Source: Lysobacterales bacterium (GTDB lineage Bacteria; Pseudomonadota; Gammaproteobacteria; Xanthomonadales; Ahniellaceae). Taken from it: a stretch of DNA of 64,000 nucleotides. The notes under the pieces are model-generated. The model searched no databases, had not been told where the DNA came from, and worked only from the letters and a program-made list of their open reading frames with translations. The stretch is taken from positions 1,656,501-1,720,500 of the forward strand of contig JADKHK010000013.1 in assembly GCA_016721845.1 (NCBI GenBank). The letters are read 5' to 3'. The position numbers and the translations under genes are program-made. Positions 44,015 through 54,697 of the stretch are shown in pieces; positions within the stretch are counted from its first letter, which is position 1, and each line of letters opens with the position of its first letter.

Positions 44015-45334
44015 TCAGATGGGTTCCGGCTGCGGCAGGTTCAAGTGCCCGCGCAGACGGGCGCCGTCGCCATCGGTCAATCCGAACAAGGGTTCGATCG
44101 CCGCACGCGGTGCATCGATGTCGATCCGCCAGCCGCTGTCATCCGCGTGCTCGCTGGCGACCACGCCCGCCGCGAACAAGCGGGCGCGCAGACGCGCCTG
44201 ATCGTGGCCAAGCACGATCGACTGGCACACGCGCGTACCGGCAAAGCGTTCGCCGATGGCCTCGCGCAACAGCGCCAGCCCGAGACCTTCGATCGCGCTC
44301 ACGAACACGCGCTCATGGCCGGCATCGTCGACCCGCTCGCGACGTGGCTGCAGGTCCGGCACCCGGTCGATCTTGTTGAACACCAGCAATTGCGGCACGT
44401 CGCCGGCATCGATCTCGGCGAGCACGGCATTGACCTGATCGATCCGCTCGTTGCGATTCGGGTCGGAGGCATCGACCACATGCAGCAGCAAGTCCGCGGT
44501 CTTGACTTCCGACAAGGTCGACCGGAACGCGGCGACCAGATCATGGGGCAGGTCGCGCACGAAGCCGACGGTATCGGCGAGGATCGCCGGACCACTGGCG
44601 AGTCCGTCGAGTTTGCGCAGGGTCGGATCCAGCGTCGCGAACAACTGGTCGGCCGCAAAGACTCCGGCACCAGTGATGGCATTGAACAACGTCGACTTGC
44701 CGGCATTGGTATAGCCGACCAGGGTCACGATCGGCAGATCGCCGCGCTCGCGCTTGCGACGCGCCTGTGCGCGCTGCACCTCGACCTTGTCGAGCCGCGA
44801 TTCCAGCGCCTTGACCCGATTCGCGATCATGCGTCGATCGAGTTCGAGCTGGGTTTCGCCCGGTCCGCGCAGGCCGATGGCACCGCCACGCTGGCGTTCG
44901 AGATGGGTCCAGCCGCGGACCAGCCGGGTCGACAGATGCTTGAGCTGGGCCAGCTCGACCTGCAGTTTGCCTTCATGGGTGCGGGCGCGGCTGGCGAAAA
45001 TGTCGAGAATCAGGCCGGTGCGATCGACCACGCGTGCGCTCAACGCCTTTTCGAGATTGCGTTCCTGTACCGGGCTCAGGGCCGCGTTGACCAGAATCAG
45101 GTCGGCGCCATGCGCTTCCTTGAGTTCGCGCAGCTGCTCGACCTTGCCGGTGCCGAGATAGAAGCGAGAGTTGGGCGCATCGACGCGTGCCGTCAGCGTG
45201 TCGACGATGTCCGCCCCGGCCGAACGTGCGAGTTCGGTGAACTCGGTCAGCGCTTCGGGATCCAGGCGACCGGGGGGATGCGGCTGAACGAGCAGGGCCC
45301 GTTCACCGCCTTTGCTGCGACCGAAGAAGTCCAA
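44015..45334 (-). CDS. hflX: Ribosome-associated GTPase HflX
   Basis: 439 aa with TTG 45334 as the likeliest start (no ATG precedes GGERALLVQP). N-terminal HflX domain (GTGKVEQLRELKEAHGADLILVN), a GPGETQLELDRR linker, then a G domain with GYTNAGKSTLFNAITGAGV, DTVGFVRDLPHDLV and FNKID. Splits stalled ribosomes. Follows hfq by 19 nt. Confidence 0.95.
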   Translation of the reverse strand: MDFFGRSKGGERALLVQPHPPGRLDPEALTEFTELARSAGADIVDTLTARVDAPNSRFYLGTGKVEQLRELKEAHGADLILVNAALSPVQERNLEKALSARVVDRTGLILDIFASRARTHEGKLQVELAQLKHLSTRLVRGWTHLERQRGGAIGLRGPGETQLELDRRMIANRVKALESRLDKVEVQRAQARRKRERGDLPIVTLVGYTNAGKSTLFNAITGAGVFAADQLFATLDPTLRKLDGLASGPAILADTVGFVRDLPHDLVAAFRSTLSEVKTADLLLHVVDASDPNRNERIDQVNAVLAEIDAGDVPQLLVFNKIDRVPDLQPRRERVDDAGHERVFVSAIEGLGLALLREAIGERFAGTRVCQSIVLGHDQARLRARLFAAGVVASEHADDSGWRIDIDAPRAAIEPLFGLTDGDGARLRGHLNLPQPEPI

Positions 45335-45353
45335 GTGGGCTCAGTGTTCCGGA

Positions 45354-45614
45354 TCAGCCTTCGACGGCCGGCTCGTGATGTTCATGGCCATGCGGGCCAT
45401 CGCCGACCTTGACGTTGCGTGCCGGAACGACGGTCGAGATCGCATGCTTGTAGACCATCTGGCTGACGGTATTGCGCAGCAGGACCACGAACTGGTCGAA
45501 GGATTCGACCGTGCCCTGGAGCTTGATCCCGTTGACCAGGTAGATCGATACCGGAATGCGTTCACGGCGCAGGGCGTTGAGAAAAGGGTCTTGCAGGGAT
45601 TGGGCTTTGGACAT
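45354..45614 (-). CDS. hfq: RNA chaperone Hfq
   Basis: 86 aa, ATG 45614. Sm1 QDPFLNALRRERIPVSIYLVNGIKLQG and Sm2 YKHAISTVVP are textbook. The tail is short and His-rich (PHGHEHHEP). Pairs small RNAs with mRNAs. Separated from miaA by ~170 bp with a possible TACACT -10 at 45721-45716. Confidence 0.98.
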   Translation of the reverse strand: MSKAQSLQDPFLNALRRERIPVSIYLVNGIKLQGTVESFDQFVVLLRNTVSQMVYKHAISTVVPARNVKVGDGPHGHEHHEPAVEG

Positions 45615-45785
45615 GTTGTGCTCCCGGGGGTACGACCAAGAATGCCGCGCAACCACCACGCTGGCGGTGCGCCGACCGGCCACGTGAGACACGAGGCGGT
45701 CCGTAAAGTGCGATCAGTGTAACGGTTCTGCGGCCGCGGCGGCCGGATTCAAGCCCGTCCGAAGCCGTGACTGATGACCCATAAA

Positions 45786-46736
45786 CTAGCCGATTGCCTT
45801 TTCGATCAATAACTTGGCATCCGACAACCGATCTGCGTCGAGGGGATCACGGACGAACACATCGTGTTCGGAACGGATCCAGGTGATCTGCCGCTTGGCC
45901 AGTTGCCGACTCGCCTCGATACCGGTGCGACGGAAGGTCTCGGCATCGATCTCGCCCCGCAAGTGCTGCCAGGCCTGTCGATAACCGACGCAGCGCATCG
46001 ACGGCAATTGCGGATGCAACCCGGGCCTTTGCACGAGGGCGCGCACCTCGTCGAGGAAGCCGGCGGCCAGCATCAGGTCGAAGCGTTCGGCGATGCGTGC
46101 GTGCAGAACGGCGCGCTCCGGCAACAGCGCCAACTTGAGGATGCGATACGGCAGATCGACCTGCGCCCTGCCCTGCAATGCCGACAATGGTTGCCCAGTC
46201 AGGCGGATCACCTCCAGCGCCCGCCCGATGCGCTGCGGGTCGTTCGGGTGGATGCGCGCGCCGGCCACGGCGTCGTATTGGCTCAGTTCGGCGTGCATTG
46301 CGGTCCAGCCGCGTTCGGCTGCCTCCGCTTCGATCTGGGCGCGCAAGGCCGGTTCGGCCTGAGGCAAGTCCGACAACCCGCGTCCAAGCGCACGGAAATA
46401 CAGGCCGGTGCCGCCGACCAGCAAGGGGATCTTTCCGCGTGCAGCGATCGCGTCCATCGCGGTGCGCGCGTCGCGACAGAACTCGGCCGCCGAATACGCC
46501 TGTTCAGGATCGAGCAAATCGATGAGCGCGTGCGGATACTTGGCCAACGTCGCCGCATCGGGCTTCGCGCTGCCGATGTCGAGCCCGCGATAGACCAGGG
46601 CCGAATCGACGCTGATCAGGCCGAAACGACCGCTATCGGCCAGTTCCAGTGCCAACGCGGTCTTGCCCGACGCAGTCGGTCCCATCAGGAAAATCGCGAG
46701 CGGGCGCGTGTCGGCTTTGGCGGCGGCGTGGGGCAT
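45786..46736 (-). CDS. miaA: tRNA dimethylallyltransferase
   Basis: 316 aa, ATG 46736. P-loop MGPTASGKTALALELA, SVDSALVYRGLDIGSAKP, LIDLLDPEQAYSAAEF, LVGGTGLYFRAL and RQLAKRQITWIR. Adds the dimethylallyl group to A37 of UNN-reading tRNAs. Divergent from the hydrolase gene at 46774. Confidence 0.97.
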   Translation of the reverse strand: MPHAAAKADTRPLAIFLMGPTASGKTALALELADSGRFGLISVDSALVYRGLDIGSAKPDAATLAKYPHALIDLLDPEQAYSAAEFCRDARTAMDAIAARGKIPLLVGGTGLYFRALGRGLSDLPQAEPALRAQIEAEAAERGWTAMHAELSQYDAVAGARIHPNDPQRIGRALEVIRLTGQPLSALQGRAQVDLPYRILKLALLPERAVLHARIAERFDLMLAAGFLDEVRALVQRPGLHPQLPSMRCVGYRQAWQHLRGEIDAETFRRTGIEASRQLAKRQITWIRSEHDVFVRDPLDADRLSDAKLLIEKAIG

Positions 46737-46773
46737 CCGGCTAAGCTTGCCAGAGCACACGGAGCAATTGAGC

Positions 46774-47291
46774 ATGATCGGCACCACCATCCTTTCCCAC
46801 GGACTCGAGTCCGGGCCGGACGCGACCAAGGTCACTGCAATGGCGGCGGTGGCCGAGCAACGCGGGTGGCACGCGATTCGACCCGACTACCGCGATCTGG
46901 ATGCGGCGCATGGGCTCGAAGCGGCGCCGCAGCGACTGGCGCGCCTGCTCGACGTGGCCAAGTCCGTGCAAGGACCGCTGGTGCTGGCCGGGTCGAGTTT
47001 CGGCGCCTTTATCAGCGGTCTCGCCTCGTTGCAGGTCAGTGCCATGGGTCTGTTCCTGCTCGCGTTGCCGCTGCAGCTGCGCGGCCACGACACGAAATTC
47101 GACGCCGCCCGGGTGCCGCTCACCATCGTGCATGGCTGGGACGATGAATTGATCCCGTCGCGCGCCGTCATCGACTATGCGGAATCACGACGGGCAACCC
47201 TCCACCTGGTGAACGATGCCCACCGACTGACCGACCACGTCGTCGAGTCGGCCACGTGGTTCGGGCACTTTCTCGACCGGTTGCCGCGCTG

Positions 47292-47292
<1 letters not shown>
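46774..47292 (+). CDS. Small alpha/beta hydrolase
   Basis: 172 aa, minimal hydrolase fold. N-terminal TTILSHGLESGPDATKV, nucleophile elbow GSSFGAF, acid HGWDDELIP and His in VNDAHRL. Cytoplasmic (no signal peptide). Related small hydrolases are called RBBP9/YdeN or KANL3-like; substrate unknown. Its stop overlaps the rlmL start. Confidence 0.85.
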
Positions 47293-49409
<2,117 letters not shown>

Positions 49410-49522
49410 AACGGCTGAATCGGCGGCAACACCCTTGCTCGTTCAGCTTGGGTGCGGCGAGATTTCAGAAGCGATTCATGCTCGTGGCCGCAAAGTGTGC
49501 GCCACCTATGGAGGTGCTCACG

Positions 49523-49990
49523 ATGAATGTTTTGACTCGCTTGGCTTCGGTGGTTGGTCTGGGTGTGGCGGCGATGTTCGCCTCGACTTCGACGGTGCAG
49601 GCCGGCGACTGGGGTGTCTCGGTCCACGGTGGCAACTGGAACAATGGCTGGTCGGTGAACTATCGCGATCGCGATCGTCACGGCTATGGCTACGGTCACG
49701 GCAACCGCTATTACGGTTCCGCGCCCTATCGCCAGAACTACTATGGCAATGCCCGCTACCGCGATTACGGCTCGCGCAGCTACAGCCGCCGTGATCCGTG
49801 GTGCTCGTCGCACCGCACGTATCACGTGCATCACCGCAACGGCGGCTATGCCCAGGGCTACAACAACGGTTACTCGGATGGCTATCGCGACGGACGCTAC
49901 GAGCGTTCGGACTACGGCAGCGCGGGGTACTACGACCGCGTCGAGGAGATGGCCTACGACACCAGCATCTATTACGGTCGCCGCTGGTAA
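49523..49990 (+). CDS. Secreted Tyr/Gly/Arg-rich protein, unknown
   Basis: 155 aa; ATG 49523 has GGAGG eight nt upstream. Signal peptide (GVAAMFASTSTVQA), then WGVSVHGGNWNNGW and a long Tyr/Gly/Arg/His-rich stretch (YGYGHGNRYYGS, GYNNGYSDGYRDGRYER). Compositionally like small envelope or surface proteins; one Cys. A hairpin follows. Confidence 0.7.
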   Translation: MNVLTRLASVVGLGVAAMFASTSTVQAGDWGVSVHGGNWNNGWSVNYRDRDRHGYGYGHGNRYYGSAPYRQNYYGNARYRDYGSRSYSRRDPWCSSHRTYHVHHRNGGYAQGYNNGYSDGYRDGRYERSDYGSAGYYDRVEEMAYDTSIYYGRRW

Positions 49991-50011
49991 TCCCGTCGAC
50001 TTTTCGTCTGC

Positions 50012-50042
50012 AGACGCCCGGCTCATGCCGGGCGTCGTCGTT
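50012..50042 (+). terminator. Hairpin, probable terminator
   Basis: 10-bp stem (50012-50021 with 50026-50035) with a 4-nt loop, followed by the mixed GTCGTTT. The U-tract is poor, so efficiency is uncertain. Confidence 0.55.
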
Positions 50043-50103
50043 TCCGGCTTGCAGTGAAGCGCGCGCGCCGTATCATCCGGCGCTGTTCATACGGATTTCA
50101 CGC

Positions 50104-50763
50104 ATGCCGCTACGCGGAACCAAGATCGGGCGTGTCCTGCGCCAGCGCCGCGACGACGCGGCCATTGCCTGGACGTTTTTCCGGCAATGGCTGAAGGCAC
50201 CCCTGACGACGGCCGCCGTGTCGCCTAGCAGCAAGGAGCTGGCGGCGGAAATGCTCAGCCAGCTGCCGGACGGGACCGGCAAGGTCATCGAACTCGGCGG
50301 CGGCACCGGCGTGTTCACCGAAGCGCTGCTGGCCCGCGGCATCGCCCCCGACAACCTGCTGGTCTTCGAACTCAATGAATCGCTGCACCTGCACCTGACC
50401 CAGCGCTTTCCCGGCACGAAGATCGTTTGCGCCGATGCGCTCTCGACCGCGCGCGTGGTGGAGCGAGAGAAATTCGCGCAGCCGGGCGAGGTCGATGCCA
50501 TCGTCAGCGGCCTCGGACTGTTGTCGATGAGCCAGGAACTGCAGCACGGCATTCTCGAGGCGGCCTTCAGCGTGCTCGCGCCGCAGGGCCGGTTCATCCA
50601 GTTCACCTACGGCCCGACCAATCCGGTCAAGCGCGATGTGATGCGCGAACTGCACCTGAGTGCGCGGCGCACCGGCTTTACGGTCTGGAACGTACCGCCC
50701 GCGTCGGTGTACGTGATCACGCGCAGCAAGTCGCGTGGCATCAAGCCGACGCGCCCGAAGTGA
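50104..50763 (+). CDS. Class I methyltransferase, phospholipid N-methyltransferase-like
   Basis: 219 aa, ATG 50104; TATCAT at 50071-50076 may be its -10. SAM motif KVIELGGGTGVFTEALL, acidic LVFELNESL, then KIVCADAL. The N-terminal FFRQWLKAPLTTAAVSPSSKELA is characteristic of PmtA/rRNA-dimethyladenosine-like enzymes. Substrate (phosphatidylethanolamine or other) is inference. Confidence 0.8.
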   Translation: MPLRGTKIGRVLRQRRDDAAIAWTFFRQWLKAPLTTAAVSPSSKELAAEMLSQLPDGTGKVIELGGGTGVFTEALLARGIAPDNLLVFELNESLHLHLTQRFPGTKIVCADALSTARVVEREKFAQPGEVDAIVSGLGLLSMSQELQHGILEAAFSVLAPQGRFIQFTYGPTNPVKRDVMRELHLSARRTGFTVWNVPPASVYVITRSKSRGIKPTRPK

Positions 50764-50764
50764 C

Positions 50765-51337
50765 ATGACCGACCTCGCGGTCCATGACTGGCCCTTGCCC
50801 TATGTCGACCAGTTGGCGCTGCGCTCGCGCGAAGCCGTGACCGTGGTCGTGATTCACTGCACCGAACTGCCGGACCTGGCGACCGCACGCGAGTATGGCG
50901 AGCGCCTGCTGTATGCCGAATCGGGCACCGGCAATTCCGGGCATTTCTACATCGATCGCGACGGCCGCGTGCATCAATTCGTGCCGGTCACGCGCGTCGC
51001 GAACCACACGCGCGGCTACAACCCGCAGTCGGTCGGCATCGAACTGGTCAACACCGGGCGCTATCCGCACTGGTTCGATTCGCGCCACCAACAGATGACC
51101 GAGCCGTACACGACAGAACAGATCGCAGCACTGCGTGGCCTGATCGAACGCTTGCGCGGGGAACTCCCGAACCTGACGGACATTGCCGGCCATGAAGACC
51201 TCGACACCGCCGAAGTCGAAGCCAGCGACGATGCCGGAACGCGCGTCTTCCGCAAACGCGATCCGGGACCGATGTTTCCCTGGTCCGAGGTGCTGGACGG
51301 GATGACCTTCGCGCGACTCCGGCCAAACGGCGGATAG
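50765..51337 (+). CDS. AmpD-like N-acetylmuramoyl-L-alanine amidase
   Basis: 190 aa, no signal peptide. Amidase_2 fold: zinc His31 in VVVIHCTELPD, SGHFYIDRDGRVHQFVPV, GIELVNTGRYP, IAGHEDLD and RDPGPMFPW. Cytoplasmic AmpD cleaves anhydro-muropeptides in recycling; whether this is AmpD itself or a paralogue is unclear. One base separates it from the methyltransferase. Confidence 0.85.
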   Translation: MTDLAVHDWPLPYVDQLALRSREAVTVVVIHCTELPDLATAREYGERLLYAESGTGNSGHFYIDRDGRVHQFVPVTRVANHTRGYNPQSVGIELVNTGRYPHWFDSRHQQMTEPYTTEQIAALRGLIERLRGELPNLTDIAGHEDLDTAEVEASDDAGTRVFRKRDPGPMFPWSEVLDGMTFARLRPNGG

Positions 51338-51397
51338 CCGGATTGCACGGAATCCATCAGTATTCACGCAAGCACGTCCACATCGACGGGAAATGCC

Positions 51398-54049
51398 ATG
51401 CCCCTGAATCGCAACGTCGGATCGCTCGTCCTGATGATGATGTGTGCGGCCTTCACTGCTGGCCGTGCGTCGGCTTACGAGATGGCCGACCCTCGCGGAC
51501 CGCTTCTACCTGCACCTTCCGGCCATCCGGATGCTGCAGTGATGGCATCGGACATTCCCTGGCTGGGCAAGGCGGCGTTCGTGTCGTCCGGCTATCGCAG
51601 CATTCATGTTGAGAGCAACTTCACCGGAAGTTTCCTCTTTCCGTTCCACATTACGTCCGATCAGGACCAGCTGTTCGTTTCCGATGCAACCGGCAACATC
51701 GTGTCGATTTACCAAATCATTGCAGGCGGTGGCGTCACATTCGTCCGAAGTTTCGGCAGCAGCGGCAGCGGTGCAGGCCAGTTCAGCGGGCCGGAACAGG
51801 TCGCCGTGGTCGGCAACGACGTCTTCGTCGCCGATTTCGGCAACCATCGCATTCAGCGCTTCAATCGCAATACGGGCGCCTACATCAGTCAGTTCGGCGC
51901 ATTCGGCAGCGGTGCCGGGCAATTCAACAGCCCGTCCGGATTGGCCTACAACGCGTCGAACGGGATGTTGTACGTGTCGGACGTGGGCAACGACCGTGTG
52001 CAGATGTTCGAAACGACCGGCGTGTATCGCGGACAGTTCGGAGCTCCCGGATCAGGCAATGGGCAACTCAACAATCCCTATGCCATCGCCATCGACAGTT
52101 TCGGTCGCGTCCATGTCGCGGATTCGGTCAACAACCGGGTGTCGGTCTTCAACGCCAGTGGCACCTGGCAACGACACAGCGCCATCGGAATCACCGGCCC
52201 GCTCGGCATCGCGATTGACCGCTCGGACATGATGTGGGTGACGTCGACCAGCGGCGACATCTATGCCTATGATGCCCAGGGCAACTACAACGCTTACTAC
52301 TACGGCAGCCATACCACCTGGGAAGCCGGCTATTTCCTCGGCGCGCGGGGCATCACGGTCACCGCGCCGCTTCCGATCGCGCCCTACAACGGTCGCTCGG
52401 CGATCGCCGTGGTGGATGGCACCTCGCAGAACGTCCAGTTGTTTTCGCGTTCTGCACAGGCGATCGTGCATCCACCGATCAACAGCATCACCGGCATCGG
52501 CAGTTTCAACGGGCAAGTGGCGTTCGACAGCGCGGAAAACATCTACTTCACCAGCCTTTCGCTCAACCGTGTCTACAAGTACGACAAGTTCGGCAATCTC
52601 TTGCTGAGCTGGGGAAGTACCGGGACGGGCAACGGCCAATTCGTGAGTCCATACGGGATCACCGTGGACGACAACAACAATGTCTATGTTGCGGATAGCG
52701 GCAATCACCGCATCCAGAGGTTCGACAGCAACGGTGGCTATCTCCTGCAGTTTGGCGCGTTCGGTTCCGGCGACGGACAATTTTCCAGCCCGGCTAATCT
52801 CGCGACCGATGGCTCCTGGTTGTATGTCGCCGACGAGAACAATGACCGAATTCAGAAGTTCAGCCTGACCGGCAACTACGTGCGCAAGTGGGGCACCGTC
52901 GGCACCGGCAACGGACAGATGAACAACCCACTCGGCATCGCCGTCGACCGAAAACGCAATCAGGTTTACGTTTCCGAGTTCTTCGGCAACCGCGTCCAGC
53001 AATTCACGGTGTTCGGCGACTTCATCAAGATCCTGAGCGATTCCACCAGCGGTACCGGCGCATTGTCGTCGCCACGCGGCATGGCAACCGACCAGCATGG
53101 CAACTTGCTCGTCAGTGACGGCACGGGTGGCGGTCGCGTCGTGCAATTCAATGACAACGGCACCTACCTGACGAATTTCGCGGTCCCTGCCGCCAATGGG
53201 ATGGGCATCGATCTGCAGAATGGCCAGATCCATGTCGGCTCGACCATCGGTGATGGCATTCGCCGGTTCGGCGCAACGATCGGCAAGACCGACACCGTTG
53301 GGGTGTTCCGCCCCACGAGCGGTGAATTCCTGCTGCGCTTCGCCAACTCGGCGGGCGCTCCGAACTTCTATGCCAAGGTTGCTGGCGCCAATTCGACGGA
53401 CTTGCCAGTGGTGGGCGACTGGAACGGCGACGGTGTCGACACCCCAGGGCTGTATCGCCCTGCGACATCGACGTTCTACCTGTGGGAGAAGTGGCTGGGC
53501 CTGAATATCGCCGCAGCGGATCATGTCTTGAACTTCGGCAGCGCCGGAGATCGTCCACTCAGCGGCGACTGGAACGGCGACGGCATCGACGGCATCGGCA
53601 CTTACCGTCCATCAACGCAAACGTACTTCCTCAAGAACGACTTCGTCGGTGCGGGCTCGACCTACGCCGTGGTGTTCGGAAGCGCTGGCGATGTGCCCGT
53701 CGCCGGTGACTGGAATCTCGACGGCGCCGGCAGCGTCGGCGCCTTCCGTCCAGCGGATGCGCGCTTCCACATCAGCAATCGCAATGTCAGCGCCAGCGTG
53801 AGCGAGGATGGACAGTACGCGCTCGGTGCCGCCGGCGATCTGCCCGTGACCGGTGACTGGACCCACAGTGGCTACAACGGCATCGGCGTGTTCCGACCGT
53901 CGAACGGCACCTTCTACCTGAAGTACGACCTCGACAATTTGCCGGCAGACGCGACCTTTGCCTTCGGCACATCGGGCGATCTTCCGATTGCCGGCAACTG
54001 GGGTGCACCGGTCGATCTGGACCGGGTGTTTCGCGACGGTTTCGAGTAG
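51398..54049 (+). CDS. Secreted NHL-repeat/beta-propeller protein with DWNGDG repeats and GFE C-terminus
   Basis: 883 aa with a signal peptide (MMMCAAFTAGRASA). Residues ~100-620 hold many NHL-type blades (GSSGSGAGQFSGPEQVAV, VFVADFGNHRIQRF, VYVADSGNHRIQRFD). Residues ~630-870 hold four repeats around GDWNGDG or GDWN/T...GxFRP (DTPGLYRP, DGIGTYRP, GSVGAFRP, NGIGVFRP), like calcium-binding FG-GAP/VCBS modules. The last residues, DRVFRDGFE, are a short motif I believe recurs on secreted proteins of this lineage. Extracellular binding or adhesion role likely; ligand unknown. Confidence 0.85.
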   Translation: MPLNRNVGSLVLMMMCAAFTAGRASAYEMADPRGPLLPAPSGHPDAAVMASDIPWLGKAAFVSSGYRSIHVESNFTGSFLFPFHITSDQDQLFVSDATGNIVSIYQIIAGGGVTFVRSFGSSGSGAGQFSGPEQVAVVGNDVFVADFGNHRIQRFNRNTGAYISQFGAFGSGAGQFNSPSGLAYNASNGMLYVSDVGNDRVQMFETTGVYRGQFGAPGSGNGQLNNPYAIAIDSFGRVHVADSVNNRVSVFNASGTWQRHSAIGITGPLGIAIDRSDMMWVTSTSGDIYAYDAQGNYNAYYYGSHTTWEAGYFLGARGITVTAPLPIAPYNGRSAIAVVDGTSQNVQLFSRSAQAIVHPPINSITGIGSFNGQVAFDSAENIYFTSLSLNRVYKYDKFGNLLLSWGSTGTGNGQFVSPYGITVDDNNNVYVADSGNHRIQRFDSNGGYLLQFGAFGSGDGQFSSPANLATDGSWLYVADENNDRIQKFSLTGNYVRKWGTVGTGNGQMNNPLGIAVDRKRNQVYVSEFFGNRVQQFTVFGDFIKILSDSTSGTGALSSPRGMATDQHGNLLVSDGTGGGRVVQFNDNGTYLTNFAVPAANGMGIDLQNGQIHVGSTIGDGIRRFGATIGKTDTVGVFRPTSGEFLLRFANSAGAPNFYAKVAGANSTDLPVVGDWNGDGVDTPGLYRPATSTFYLWEKWLGLNIAAADHVLNFGSAGDRPLSGDWNGDGIDGIGTYRPSTQTYFLKNDFVGAGSTYAVVFGSAGDVPVAGDWNLDGAGSVGAFRPADARFHISNRNVSASVSEDGQYALGAAGDLPVTGDWTHSGYNGIGVFRPSNGTFYLKYDLDNLPADATFAFGTSGDLPIAGNWGAPVDLDRVFRDGFE

Positions 54050-54130
54050 TCGGATTCCGGCAAGCGGCAAGCGCCGGACTTGACTGGCGCATCACGACTT
54101 TCCGCACAAGGCTGCGTTATCGTCCCCGAC

Positions 54131-54697
54131 ATGAACGATGCTGCGGACTTCACGACACTGCTCGCCGCCTGGCGCGACGGTCAACTCGTGGCGCGCGACG
54201 CGATGGTGAGTCTCGTTTACAACGAGGTGCGGGGGATCGCGCGGCGGCAACTCGCCATGCATCGCGATGCGACCCTGGCGCCAACCGAACTCGCGCACGA
54301 AGCGCTGATGCGCGTACTCGGGCAGACCGGCGAATGGCAGAGTCGGCGCCACCTGATGAACGTGATCGCGCTCGCCACGCGGCAAATTCTGGTCGATTCC
54401 GCACGCCGCCGGCATGCACAGAAGCGCGATGGCGGCCCGCTGACCGACCTGGATTCGAAGGCCGACCTGGTTGCCGCACCGGTCGGCGGCGACACGCTGC
54501 AGGTCGACGAGGCATTGCATGCCCTCGCTGCGGTCGACGCACGTGCGGCCGAGGTCATTTCGCTGACCTACTTCGCCGGCATGGAACGCGAGGAAATCGC
54601 GGCATTGATGGTGGTTTCGGCCAGCACCATCGATCGCGCGCTGCGCTTCGGTCGCGCCTGGCTCAAGGACGCATTGCGTGAGCGTGAACCCGGCTGA
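54131..54697 (+). CDS. ECF-type sigma factor paired with a Ser/Thr kinase
   Basis: 188 aa. Of the ECF subtype with LAPTELAHEALMRVLGQ and AIA-like VIALATRQILVDSARRRHAQKR; region 4 is VDARAAEVISLTYFAGMEREEIAAL...STIDRALRFGRAWLK. No anti-sigma gene adjacent. Instead its 3' end overlaps a Ser/Thr kinase gene by 20 bp. In known pairs (for example the EcfP/PpkT2 and EcfK/PknS types) the kinase activates the sigma factor by phosphorylation; the same is inferred here. Confidence 0.88.
   Translation: MNDAADFTTLLAAWRDGQLVARDAMVSLVYNEVRGIARRQLAMHRDATLAPTELAHEALMRVLGQTGEWQSRRHLMNVIALATRQILVDSARRRHAQKRDGGPLTDLDSKADLVAAPVGGDTLQVDEALHALAAVDARAAEVISLTYFAGMEREEIAALMVVSASTIDRALRFGRAWLKDALREREPG

Noticed and set aside
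42761..45412. 883-aa plus-strand open frame across hflC/hflK/hflX region
   Set aside because: Antisense shadow of hflK and hflX: the opposite strand carries fully recognisable genes, and the translation is Arg/His/Gln-rich without motifs.
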